Source: Grammothele lineata (Eukaryota; Basidiomycota; Agaricomycetes; Polyporales; Polyporaceae). Taken from it: DNA of 61,271 bases. A program made the translations under genes and the position numbers. The notes below the pieces were generated by a model. The model had not been told where the DNA came from and made no database searches. It worked only from the letters and a program-made list of their open reading frames with translations. This document shows, piece by piece, positions 11,973 to 23,581 of this stretch. The first letter of the stretch is position 1, and each line of letters begins with the position of its first letter. The DNA lies in the NCBI GenBank assembly GCA_002150815.3, contig NDFF03000377.1, positions 1 through 61,271 of the forward strand, written 5' to 3'.

Positions 11973-13098
11973 CGCGTCGTGGTGAGGCGCTTGCGTCCCC
12001 TCACCTCAGACCCGCTCTATCCAACCATTCACCGCTTCCCTCCGCTGTCTCCTGCCTTCATTTATGGCCGTCCTTATCTGAAAACATCTCACAGCTCCAT
12101 ATACCTCGCTGACGCGGCGCTAGGACGAGAAAACAGCGTGTCCAAGCCGGCTTGGCCTCCAAGGCTCGGAAATCGCACTCGAAGCGGACCTACGCAGCGG
12201 GGCGGGGGACAGCGGCGTATAGCGAGACACGGATGACAGTAGAGGCAGCCCCATACCTTCTAGTAAGTGCATGTCAAGTTTTATTCGTGTGGCTGAAGAG
12301 TCTGTGTCGGGACAACACCGTCAATGCGCCCTCCTCCTAGCTCTAGAGGCAGTGTGAGCACTCGGTGAAATTTTCAGCGTGCGCTGTTCTATCCTCTCCC
12401 TATCCTTCGAACCATTCTCTGACGTCAATACAGAACCTCAAGCTAGCTCCTGGCGTGCTTCAAGCGACGCTGAACACGATTAACATGGTAGGGATTGTGA
12501 GGAGATTACGAAGGGCGTGAAGGTTGGGCAACTGGCTGGAACGGACGCATTGGGCTACAGATGCGAAGTAAGAAGTCCAGAGCAATTCAGGTAAGCTGTA
12601 CTACTCCCTCTCACCTCTCGTTCCACTGCGCGCACCGAGGAACGGCTGGAGCGAAGCATTGTTGCATGCAGCGCGCGCCTCTCTCCTCTCAAGGGTAAGT
12701 CCTACTTTTCTCGCTTTGCGCCCTTCTCTGCGACCTCCCCATCCCGCTTCAACTCCCCAAATATGTCCTTAATGCAATTCTACATGCCCTTACGCGTTTT
12801 CCGCCATTCGCGAGCCGCTCACGGCACGCTGTCTCGCACGAACATGCTAGTCCCTTCCGATGCCTATAGCGTGTACCTCTACCTTCGCCATTCAAAAATC
12901 GCTCGATTAGCCGTCCATATTATGTGATGTACATCTATAGAATCATCAAGTAAAATGTTCTATACCCATATTAATGCACAATCTCCGCACGAGTTCGGGG
13001 TATGCTCTCGTCGTAGAATAGGCGCTGAACTCATCGAGGGTCTACAGCGCAGTCTACAGGGTCTGGCGTCTACGCGGTCTATTGGGGTCTGATAGGGT
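11973..13098. other. MULE internal non-coding interval with GGTCTA-like repeats
   Basis: This is the gap between the transposase and SWIM ORFs. It has no sizeable ORF. Near its right edge (about 13037-13125) the phrase ggtctA / agtcta recurs seven or eight times at irregular spacing of roughly 9-12 bp, ending ctaaccctaac. It may be an intron, untranslated sequence or a nested insertion. Confidence 0.5.
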
Positions 13099-15028
13099 CT
13101 AATAGGGTCTACTAACCCTAACATTAGCGCCCTTAGACCCATGCATGTTCTTCTGATGTGGGAGTGCTTGAAGTTGTGCTGTAATCCGTGCGTCTTCTTC
13201 TGCTTCCAGCCGCCTTGCATCGAAGACTGATGGAATGATGGAATGTACTAGCAGATGAATGAGGACGTCCAGGCGAAGTCGACGGTTGCCGAGCTGGAAC
13301 CGTCGAAGGTGCTTCCTCTTTAGGACCCCGTTGAACGACTCAAGATGGTTCGTAGTTGGAATGACCCCTTCCACCTCGCAGTGTAGACGCTGAGCTGCAA
13401 TGTGCCGCCCGTAGCGGGACCAGCTGCACCACAGCGGTCTGTCCATCCAGTAGTCTTGAAGATATCGCAGGTGCTCCAGTGCACCGTCACGGCCAGGATT
13501 TGTCGCGGGAAGAGTCTCCAGGACTGCACGCTCGGCTGCAATAGCCTGCAGCGCTTGGCTGTGGTCAATCGACTCGACGAGAGTGTCCTTGAGCTGCCGG
13601 AGTCGTGTAGCGATGTCGGGTGAGTCTGCGCCTCGCATTGCCCGTGTCCGATGGTTCCTCCATGACTGACGAAGGTGGAACTTGCACAGAAGGAGCCACA
13701 CGGAGGGGAAGACATTGAGTAGGGCTGCTCGCTCCTTGAGGTCAGTATCCGTGATGACTACAGCTGGTTCGAAGCTAACACCGGTTTTATGGTGCTCCAG
13801 CGACGTTTTCCATTTCTCGAGGAGTTTTGTGAGAATGGCTGTGTTGTATCCGGAAGACGTCTGACGGTTGCCTGAGGGTGCTGAGAAGAGGAAGAAAGCC
13901 AAAGGTACACCCTTGTTTCGCTTGTCGACGCCCATCGCGATGAATAGTAACACTTTGCGATCACAGACTCCGAATGTGCCGTCTAGGATGAGCTGCGAGC
14001 TGGCAGCATAGTCCCATGCGGCCTGGCGCATCTCTGGTGTGGAGATGCATACCTCGAAGCGATCACCCTTCTCGGCGCGAGGGGAGTAGTAGAAGACAGC
14101 ATCTGCGAGCGTCTTGTTATACGAAGGTGATGCTGGATTGAGCCATTCGTCGACATTCACTTGAGGTGCGACGTTGACACATATACCACGAAGGCGATTG
14201 AACTGACGATAGAGTGATCGGGTGTCTGTCTTTCGCAGCAGCCAGCGGTGTGTCAGCGTAGTTGTACGGCTGTCGCGGGGTTGGTGGGGATAGGTGGACG
14301 TCTTAATCATGGTACGGTTGGTCTCTTGGATCTCGGCCAGCTGAGCACCCATGCTAAGTTGCTTTAATGCTACAGCATATACATCCGGATGCAAAGGGAG
14401 CTCGGGGATGCGCGAGAGGAAGGCTTTCTTGCACAAGTCGTTATGCTCGAAGAACCCGCGGATGAGGAGGATCTTCCCGCTCTGAACCTCATGTAGAATC
14501 TCAGCATGGGCAAGGCATCCAGTGAAGGGGGTGGGGTTTCGACGCTTCATATGTTGGCGGACGGTGTGGTCATACCCGCTGTCGCTGCGAGGTACAACAT
14601 TTCTACATGATTGCGTGTAGAGATGCAAAGCTGACTCACCATTGGTACAGGCTCCTGCATGTTTTCCGTCCCTTTCCATCGGTTGTTTGGCGACTCCATC
14701 GAGAACTCCATCGGTTCCCCAAGGCCTGGCGTGCGTCTAGATCAAGGCCCATTGCAGCGAGGAATGAGGCCGCCTGGAGTTGTTCTTCTGCATCCTGAGG
14801 GTTGTAGGCCTGGTTTATGGTCCTGCTGCTATGGTAGAGGTCTAGGATGCTGGTCTTCTGATCGGGAGTGAGCCAGAGTTCGTTGACATACACCTTTGAG
14901 GCTAACCGCAGTGCTGACAGGGGTACATCTTCTTTATTGGCCTCGGAAGCTGTAACATTGACAAACCCACGAAAACCACCATGCGACGCTGGCCCATTCT
15001 TGCGTGTACGAGAGGGCTTAGAAGCCAT
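13099..15028 (-). CDS. MULE transposase (DDE superfamily)
   Basis: Catalyses cut-and-paste transposition. Exon 1 is 15028-14640 and exon 2 is 14584-13099, with a 55-nt GTGAGT..CGCAG intron; the total is 1875 nt (624 aa, in frame). The N-terminal half has a Cys-rich stretch (LYQCDSGYDHT...TGCLAHAEI, about 129-158). The DDE core has Asp331 (LILDGTFG), Asp409/411 (VITDTD) and Glu543 (NHLESFNG), with the CKFH motif between the second Asp and the Glu. The acceptor was chosen because the nearer TAG acceptor creates a stop codon (TGA) at the junction. No disabling mutation is seen, so the gene is probably active or only recently silenced. Confidence 0.85.
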
Positions 15029-15374
15029 GAGGACAAGGGGTGGATGCCAGTGTTGGTGAGTGGGCTATGTGCTCCGCACAAGTCCAGGCTTGAGGCTGAC
15101 TCCTTTACGCCACATAGCGCCTACCTCTGGGTGGACAGGACATTCTGTGTTCTTCCTCAGTTCAACCCCTTCCTTATAGCTGAAGCTGCCATGGAATGTC
15201 TTTAATGTAATGTTACATGACACTATGTATGCGCGCTATTACTAGCCCCAATAGCAAGCCTGAATAGCAAGCCTGAGTGAGATTACAAGGGACTAAATGG
15301 TCGTCTACACAGTGCGTAAGAGGTTCGCATGTTTGCCAGGATGTGGGGAGCGTGTACAGGTGTGCCAGCGAGAT

Positions 15375-15575
15375 GGAGTGTGGTGCGCGACAGCGACGGC
15401 CTGCGCCGCGGCGGCAGCAGCGACGACGGCGACGGAGGTGAACGCGCTCGCGTCCCAAGTCGCTCGGATAAGCGCTCTACCAGATACGGCACGTGCCCAA
15501 GTATCTTATCAGGCAGAGATAAACGTTAGCGCTGGCCCTCCGAAAAAGGCAGGAGGTTGGTCGGGCTTACCATCC
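15375..15575 (-). repeat. MULE terminal inverted repeat, right
   Basis: 201-bp partner of the left TIR. The outside flank is ACGAGTCAC (15576-15584), which does not match the left target-site copy. Confidence 0.9.
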
Positions 15576-16856
15576 ACGAGTCACTCAAGTTCCAGGAGAC
15601 GCCACCGGCCCGGGCGTTTCGGTCTTGTCTGCCAGCAGTCGGGCCGGTCCGGACCGGCCCGCCAGCCCGCGCGTCCCAGCTCGCGTCCTCCGCTTTGAGT
15701 CGCTCACTCTACTCTTTCCTAAATCCTTATGCACGCTCTCTAATCCATCCTTCACTGTTTATTCATCCAAGGCCGCATGTAGCAACACCTGATGGCGAGT
15801 CTCACCACAACGGTTTCGCGGACTTTGCGCCCATGCAGAAGACCGCACGACTTGTGTCGCCCATGATTATGAGTGATTGCACGATGTCCAACGACCGTGA
15901 ATCAGGAACAGCTTACGATCAACCACTCTATAGGAGAAGTATAGTATCCAACTTCCTAAAGCCCATAGCCGAGTGAAGGTACAAAGACGTCACACCTGTG
16001 CGGATTAGCGGATGGATGTAGGGTCGAACTCGAGGCTTTAGGGGACCCCGGAGGAGGCTGCGCGGTGTCGGATGGGATAACTTGGAGGTGCTTCGTGAGG
16101 TATGTTGTCGCGCAATATCCCTTCCGCTTCATGCGTCCTTAAGATCGCCTTCGACCTCAAATATAGCTCGTTCAATATAGCTCGTTCATGAACCCGGCAC
16201 GAGCACGTCGTACACGTTCATGCAGCGTACCCCGGGTAGAGCGGTCACCAGTTAGGCCCGTCAGGCTCCTGCGGCAGAAGCAGCCATAATCTGCTCGGTC
16301 TGCCGAGATTATTGGGGTGGAATAGGCTATTCCGGTGCGCATCTGTCCATATCTGTTATTGATAGCCTTAACAGTATGGTGATTCTGAGCCGTCTACTAC
16401 CCACCCACCTTCCCATCCGCCTTCTCGCAGTCTGTTCATCAATCAAGCGTAGATTGTTAGGAAACGGTTCTCTTCTTAGCGTGAATCCTCACGCAGTGCT
16501 CGCTACGTGGCAAAGTTCTGTCGAATGCACTGCGGTCGAATGTCAGGTGAGTAGCCATCTGTCTTTCAGCTCGTACGCCCGGAAGCCTACAACTTACTTC
16601 TACGACGTCTGTCACCTCTGGAAGGACCCCTGTGTGTATGTGCCCACCACTTCTGGTCATCCATCACTATCACACGTACGATGTATGCGATGGGGTTAGA
16701 GAGGTGAGCTACGTTCTTTGACTTATTGTGTTCTAGTAGCCCTTCCCTATCTAACCTTCCTACCTTCCATTAGTCCTGTAGAACCACGGGCTTCTCTCCT
16801 CTAAGAGTTGTTGAAAAGCGTCATCTCGAGACGTCTCGAAGAGCCCGCCCCCCGCA
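15576..16856. other. Intergenic upstream of the glutaminase gene
   Basis: It begins with GC-rich sequence containing a GGTCCGGACCGGCCC palindromic motif (about 15646), related to motifs upstream of AspRS copies elsewhere in the window. No gene was recognised; a 107-codon plus-strand frame at 16376-16699 is not convincing. The glutaminase promoter should lie in the last few hundred bases, but no clear TATA box is seen. Confidence 0.4.
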
Positions 16857-19800
16857 ATGGTGTCAAGTCGACTCCTATCTTACGCCCTCCTCCTCGCAGC
16901 CACCGTTAATGGACAAATCCGCACGTTCTTTCCAGCTGCCGTTCCTCTCGCCGTCCGCTCTCCGTATATGAACGTATGGCACACTTCGACGATGACCAGT
17001 CATCCTTTATCGTCATCCATCCCTACATTCTGGTCTTCTGTACGTTTCCTCGCTCTCCTTTCCTTCGTCTCGTCATGTTCACTAAGCAACTGTGCAGACG
17101 CCTATAGGATGGGGTGGAAAAATTAGAATCGACGGAGTCACGTACAGTTGGATGGGCGGGGACCAGCCTCCACCGACCACTGTTCCACCGACCACTGCGA
17201 TCGTCAACAATGTACAGATTACCCCCACCAGGTCAATCTACACGATGACGGCAGGTCCAATGAACCTGACTGTCACCTTCCTTTCGCCGATTGAAGCGAG
17301 TGTCTCCATATTCTCATGCTAAAAAATCGCTCAAAGCTGACTCGTTCGCTCCCAGCCGTCGGACTGGGTCAAGCAGTCATTCCCTTTCTCCTACCTTTTT
17401 GTTAAAGCTACCACTCTCGATGGTAAAGCCCACTTTGTGCAATTATATTCTGAGATCAACGCGGGTGGGTGTCATACTAATCGTACATATATGCATTGTT
17501 CTGACTTCCCTGTAGGATGGGTGTCAGGATCAAACAACACCACCGTACAGTGGAGCACCACGAGCACAGGGAACAGTATATATCACGCAATTGCTCCGCA
17601 ATCCATTCAGGCATATACAGAAATAAAACAGCAGGCGCAGGACGGAGTGGTATATTACGCAATGCCCCCGGTGAGCGGCGTCCCCTTCCGTTTCTTATTG
17701 GATCGTCTTCTGATGCCAGTCTGGCAGCTTCTAAACCTCACATGGCAGATTGATAGGGATGAAGTCGTCCGTCAGCAGTTCGCAACACACGGCGCGTTGA
17801 CCAATACGTCTTCGACTGTCTTCGGGCCCATCGCCCCGTAGGTTCTGCTGCACACGCACGTCAGCGCCCAAGTTTATGGTTACTCGTCATAGAAACGTGA
17901 CCGTCTTCTCCTTCGCAGTGGATTTAGGAGAGATCGAATCCATTCCGAATCCGGTGACGTGGTCTGTTGGTTACGTCCGCGATCCGAGCATCCAGTACAC
18001 AACGGCCTCCGGGGAAGAACAGCCCCGCAGGCCGTATTATACCGTTCAGTACTCGAATATCTCCATCGGAGTGAGCGATATATTTCGTCAACCCCTTGTA
18101 ATCTCACACTGATAATGCATTAGATCGACGCTTTTGTGCAGGATTTCTCCGAGGCACATAACAGGGCTATAGTCCTCGACGAAGGACTCATGAACGCAAC
18201 GTCGAACATTTCTAGTCACTATACCAATTTGGTCGCTCTCGCCACTCGACAGACGTTCGGCTCGCTCGACATCACCATCCTGAGTGACATGCAAGGCAAC
18301 GTGAACGCATCCGACGTCAAGGTCTTCATGAAAGACATAGGCACGAATCAGTGAGTGCCCTTTCGCCGTAGTGATCAAGAGTCGTGCACTGAAACCTAGC
18401 CTCTAGACGGGTCAACCCGGTTGAGAAGATGTATGCTGCCCTCCCTGCATTCCTCTACCTGAACGCGACGCTGTTCGCGGCGATGCTGGCCCCGCTTCTC
18501 GAGACTCAAGACTCTATGACCGGGCAGCTGTACGCATCTCCTGATTTAGGTCAGTCGACGTCGAAACTCAATATTGCCTGAAGCTCTGACGGCGCATGGA
18601 CAGGGACTTCGTATCCCCTTGCTACGGGCGCACATGGGATGGCGATCGAAGGAGTGGAAGGTGGGGTAGAAAGTCCTGCCTCTCAATGTTGCTGCTGACG
18701 TCAGGTTTCAGAGTCTGGCAACATGCTGACCATGTTGTATGCCGTGGCACGGGTATCCGGCGATGGCAGCCTCCTTGCGCAACACGTACGTCGCTCTCAC
18801 GGCTCTGCTTGTTCCGGTTGACTCGACACCTGCACAGTACGATTTACTGAAGCGTTGGGCGGATTACCTCGTTCAGAACGCTCTTTCGCCGAAAGACCAG
18901 TACGTTATTTCCGGTATTTATGGTATCCGGACTGAGACTCAAATACTCCAGGATCTCGGCAGATGACGAACACAATGACGACATTGCGAATCTCGCCCTG
19001 AAGGGTATCATCGGCGTGAAGGCCATGGCAGAGATCAGCCGTGCGTTGGGGCGAGATGACGACGCGAAGACATACGACGTGAGTGCGCGTTCTGCTCCCC
19101 CGGCACGTGTTCCGCACTTACATAGACGACGCACTGTACAGGGACAGGCCTCGACGCTTATCGACTTGTGGCAGTCATTAGCGCTCCCGTCGGACCAGAC
19201 GCATATACTCACGCTGTATGGCGATCCCATCTACTCATGGTCGCTGGCGTATAACTTGTATGCGGACCGCTTGCTGGGGACCAACCTTGTTCCGACGGCG
19301 GTACGCCGATTTCTCGCTGCGTTACTACCTCTCCCTCCTGAATGTCATGTTTACAGGTCATATCAAGCCATACTGCGTACCTTGGAACACTCATGGACGC
19401 AGGTTAGCCTCATCTCCTAACTTGTACGCCGAGCTCTACTTAATCTGCGGTAACTCGCTAGCGCCTGTCTTTGGCCTTCCCATCGATTCACGTTCAGGAA
19501 ACACAAGCAGCATGGGTTAGTCGCCGAAGTCCTCCCGTTACGCTCCTCAATCCCGACTGACAATGTCTCAGCTTGGCTGCTGTTTACCTCCGCGGCCATC
19601 TCCGACAACACTGTGCGAGACGGGCTGATAGCGCTCGCCTGGGCGAGGGCTAGCTTCAATGGCACAGCCGGCCCGCTTTGCGATCACTTCAACGTCCTGT
19701 CTGGGGAAGTGACCGACGGTTCGTCAGGGTGAGCACCTCATTCTGAGTTCTGGGTACTGAGCAGCCTTCCTAATGCGTTGCCGTTATCCAGTCCAACTCT

Positions 19801-20492
19801 CGGTGCGATGTTCGCACATCTAGCCTTGACGTAGGTTTCGCATGCGCGTTGGCCCTCGCCAGCGAATTGACGCCATGATTCATAGCCTATCCAACGTGAC
19901 TATCGTCCCTGGACCAGAGAGCACCGGACAAGGAGGACTTGGCGGGGGCAATCCAGGTGACGCCGGAGACAGCAACAAGCCCGAGAGCATGCACGTCGGG
20001 ACCATCGTGGGCGGCGCGGTTGGAGGAGTCCTTGCACTTGTCGTCACCATCAGCGGTGTGCTCTGTTATCTCAAGCGTCGCAAGCATCAGAGGCTCAGTG
20101 TTCTCCAACACTCGGAGGAGAATACAGTCGAGGTCACAGGCACATCACGTCCGCCAAAGCTCTCCCTCGACCGAAGTGACCAGCCAGACGTCGCAGGCTC
20201 GCCGACCGAGCTACCGAGGCCGTACGTGCTCACGACCTGGAACAACATTTCCATGGCACAGGTCAACGATCAGGCGGTGGCAATGCCTACTCCCAACTCT
20301 ATCGTATACGATGCCAGGTCCTCGATGTCGTCCGTGGCGGTACACGCGTCGGGGGCTGGGTCCGCGACGGCATCGGCATCGCTCTCGCCGACGGAGTTGG
20401 GTGGGCTGAGGGCGGAGGTTCGGGGGCTTCGGACGGTCATGCGCCAGCTTCACGCAGAGCGTTTTGAGCCGCCTCCCGAGTACACCGGGTGA
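16857..20492 (+). CDS. Secreted or membrane-anchored glutaminase, GtaA-type (DUF5127/DUF4965/DUF1793)
   Basis: Homologue of fungal glutaminase A, which deamidates glutamine outside the cell. Start ATG 16857 is followed by a signal peptide (about 1-19, MVSSRLLSYALLLAATVNG). The 17 exons end at 17039, 17295, 17464, 17837, 18070, 18350, 18549, 18660, 18785, 18899, 19078, 19300, 19402, 19515, 19728, 19830 and 20492, totalling 2742 nt (913 aa, frame closed). Family landmarks are TPIGWGGKIRIDG, WVKQSFPFSYL, HNRAIVLDEG, SYPLATGAHGMAIE, ESGNMLTMLYAVARVSGDG, NLALKGIIGVKAM and YSWSLAYNLYADRLLG. The last exon adds a Gly-rich linker, one membrane helix (about 748-770) and a basic cytoplasmic tail, so the enzyme is probably tethered. 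Intron 2 starts with GC (17296) instead of GT. Exon 4 may hide one more intron (17671-17718) but is open without it. No paralogue in the window. Confidence 0.88.
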
Positions 20493-21841
20493 AGACACTC
20501 CGTAGGCGAAGTCGCAGCCACATACCAGCGTCGATCCAGCCTCGAAAAGCCGATTGCGGCGACTGCAAGATCGTCACGACGTGCCCGCGAACCGCGAGGT
20601 AAAACTCCGTTCGCGTGAGCCGAGCGCGCGATGAATCGCGGATGGTCTCTCGGATTTCGGACTTAAGTACTGTATCTATCTATCCTCTCACCCCCGCGTC
20701 GCGCCATCGTATTAGCCGTAGGTACTCTTCGTGTAGTTTCGCCGGGATTGATGCCTCCAACTTCTCTCCTGCTCACTCTGCGTGTGACCGAGACCAGCGA
20801 GTGTGCCAGCAGAGGAATCAGAGAAGCGCATCGTGCGAGGCAGCCGCTGGTGGCTGATGGCGCCGATCAATCGGCACGCCCTCGGGCCGGAGCGGACCGC
20901 GAGCGCCTTGGCCGAAAAATCAAGCTTGAGTCAAGCGCCCTCTCGCTCAGCGACTCGCTGGCAGCGCCAGTGCTTGCTCCTCGTCTATCCTCGAACTCAT
21001 CTTCTCTATCCTATCCCTTCTTTCTTCACATGCGTCCTTCTGTCAACGTAGGATGACCGTCCAGGTCATGTTGCGTTTCATGATTTCATCAACTTGAACC
21101 TCAAACGAGCGATTCGCGATGCCGTAGATCTCGGAGCCATCGCCCCGTCGCCGGCCCGACGCAAGGTGAGCTCAACACGCTCAATCTCCGTGTCGTCATC
21201 TCCGTTGATGACACTGTTATCCCTAGAGCCCCACTGCTTTTTACACCTCGATATCAGAGGCAATGCAGGTTGTACGGGACGGGTATCTTAGGGTGGGAAT
21301 CCAACCCTGATAACGAAGGAGAGGGCGCTGAGATCAGCGCGAGGTGCGCGATGCGCTGCCAGTGGCACTGTTTCAAGACCACAATTCTCACTGTTTTTGG
21401 TACTCAGCTTCGGTACGCGACTACGCGGGTCTCAGTCTCAATGTAAACTCACTAGCACCAATAGTTGGGCTTCATCTACGTTGTTAATACCCGTCTCTGC
21501 AATCAAGTTGTCCGCGCTCGTCGGGTAGTCCCGATTAAGTCGGACGAAATGACAATCTCAAAGATTGCGCAGTCGTCCAGACATGCTATGTCCTGTGGAA
21601 TCTTCGCATTGAAAACGCCCGAGCTTTGAGAACGAGATAACGTCTCTGATGCAACCCGCTTGGGGAGCATTGCAGCCTTCGAGCATCAGAGCCTCGAAGC
21701 TGAGACCCTGAGAGCCCCATCTCATCTGTAGGGTTCTGACCGACAGCTACAAAAGCACTCGAGCGGTAGCAAGCACCGTACATCATATTCTTCCCCTCAC
21801 AGACTGAACCACCACACGACGAAAGTATTCATATCTCTTCC
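20493..21841. other. Upstream block of DUF6533 gene B, duplicated at 36.9-37.7 kb
   Basis: No gene was recognised. From about 21070 on, the sequence is clearly related to 36980-37743: the Ile/Leu-rich string near 21090-21230 (gatgccgtagatctcggagccatcgcccc), the gtgagctcaa.acgctcat phrase and the cagctacaaaagcactcgag promoter phrase all recur in order. This is the left part of a segmental duplication that includes genes B and D. Confidence 0.6.
21747..21756 (+). promoter_or_regulatory. TATA-like core promoter of DUF6533 gene B
   Basis: CTACAAAAGC, 86 bp before the ATG; identical in sequence and spacing to gene D. Confidence 0.45.
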
Positions 21842-23581
21842 ATGGACGCAGCCGAGACAATAGCCCTTTTTCAGGATGTGCTTATCGTCAACTACTGTGT
21901 CTTTTCCGCCATCGGTGAGTGATGTTATATCCGGATACCTGTCTGCATATTCATCCGCCGTGATTTGCATTCTCTTTTACTATCATTCGAGCGTTACTTC
22001 TGTATGAATGCCTGATCACATTCGACCAGGAGGTTGAGTTGTTCTGGAAGCGTAGCTTCACGGGCGCATCCGCACTCTTCTTCCTCAACCGGTACTCCAC
22101 TCTCATTAATGCTTTCTCTAACTTCACGAACATAAAAAATGCTCAAGTAAGTTCTACGTCCCGCACTGACCAATGTACAAATTGATGAATCCTCATGATG
22201 TCCTAGGCGTTTGTACTTCGCACCAGCATAGCTCTGAATGCAGCTCTCTGACGAACTGAATAAACCACAGATGTGACACATTCATCAAGATTTTTACCGT
22301 GTTCAGTCTCTTCAGGCACATACCAGCTGCAGGTATGCATCCAGGATGAGGATGCTCTATGATTTACTAAATGTACGTTATGTTCAAGTGTTCTCGGGGC
22401 TACGATCTTTTGCTGTGACTCGCAAGAGCTGGCCACTTTCCCTTTTCGTTCTTTTCCTCTCGCTTGCACCTGTTATAAACAACATCGTAGGTCTTCATCC
22501 GATGGCATTGGTTGTCTTAATTCACGATGGGATATCTACAGGCACAGTACAGCTACGGCCTGAAAGGGATACTCGCACCCGCCGCCATCGGCTGCTTCTC
22601 GTTCAATGGACCAAGGTTTACTGCGACGTTGGATGAACAGTACGTCCGCCGTCTCTCCTGCTTCCTGCAATGAGCTGAGGGGTCGTTCCAATACCGTCTA
22701 TGCATACTTTACAGACGTACGTGCCTTAATCTCTATGAGCTACTGGACGTCACGTTGAATCAGGAATGGACGGCGCACTAGTCATTCTCATCTCGAGATC
22801 ATGCGTCGTCTTGGCAGACATTGTGCTGCTAATAATCACGCTGATCTACGTCCCGAATGTTCGCCGGGTTTACGCTTTCAACAGTGGCCCACGCGAGCGT
22901 TCGGTATTCCCCATTTCGAAGGTTCTGTTGCATGATGGTAAGCGACTGGCGCATTATGCTATCATAGACGGCTCACCATGTTTCTCCTTCTAGAGGTTCT
23001 GTACTTTGCGTAAGGACGCCTTCTAGAGCTGTCGTATCTAGAGTGTATCTCATCGTCCTCAGCACACTCGCGACACTCAACACGCTGGACTTGGTATTCA
23101 CGGCGATCTCGCTGGTACGACTATGATGCAGTAGCGCGGGGCTGATCGTTTTTCTGAGAGGTTTATCTCCAGGTTGGCAACTCGGACCAGGCCTTCTTTG
23201 GTTTCATCAGCCTCATTACCAGCCCGTACGTCCTCGTCGTGCCTCTCTTGCTCATAATCCAATCACTACCGTCACTCACTCATTCTCTTACACAGAATGA
23301 CGGCCGTGCTCGTCTCTCGCTTCCTACTGGACCTCCAAGCCGCCAACCAGCAATCGGCACAGAACAATGACCTGGCTACTCAATCTGACCCTCGCTTCAA
23401 TGTTGCCGCAAGTGGCGTCTTTAGCTTTGCGCGCGTTGTTGGCTCTCTCGCTTCCACCCTGGAACACGGCGGCGCTATTACTGAGCGCTGCCAATCGAAT
23501 TCTCTCTCAAGTTCCCCTTCATTGGAGGCGGATGAGGGTCGCGGTACGGCTACGGGGATGCGGGAAGTCGAAGGAGAGTAG
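21842..23581 (+). CDS. DUF6533 seven-transmembrane protein, gene B
   Basis: Exons: 21842-21914, 21992-22146, 22207-22208 (2 nt, GC), 22271-22332, 22389-22486, 22542-22639, 22715-22716 (2 nt, AC), 22764-22937, 22994-23009 (16 nt), 23042-23114, 23173-23225 and 23296-23581; total 1092 nt (363 aa, in frame). The DUF6533 signature LLLYECLITFDQEVELFWKR is in exon 2, and later hydrophobic spans match the other paralogues. It lacks the intron that splits the first exon in A, C, E, F and G; gene D shares this. Relative to D, its C-terminus stops early: TAG where D has CGA (about 23579), removing some 23 residues. Function unknown; presumably a membrane receptor or channel-like protein (inference). Confidence 0.88.

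Larger units (their letters stand above)
10412..15575 (-). mobile_element. Complete Mutator-like DNA transposon (MULE), about 5.16 kb
   Basis: The element is bounded by 201-bp terminal inverted repeats (10412-10612 and 15375-15575) that appear identical, beginning GGATGGTAAGCCCGACC. It carries a transposase gene (15028-13099) and a SWIM zinc-finger ORF (11972-10722), both on the minus strand. Flanks are 9 bp, as expected for Mutator-like elements. The TIR identity, the intact transposase and the identical 531-bp start of a second copy at the window's right edge all indicate recent activity. It inserted into the leader of an AspRS relic. Confidence 0.9.

Noticed and set aside
13037..13140. Telomere-like repeat (ctaaccctaac)
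   Set aside because: Only one and a half units occur, inside a transposon; irregular ggtcta repeats are not a telomere tract.
15297..15698. Alanine-rich ORF (ATACAAAAAATTATE) repeated at three places
   Set aside because: It is a frame through the MULE terminal repeat, not a gene.
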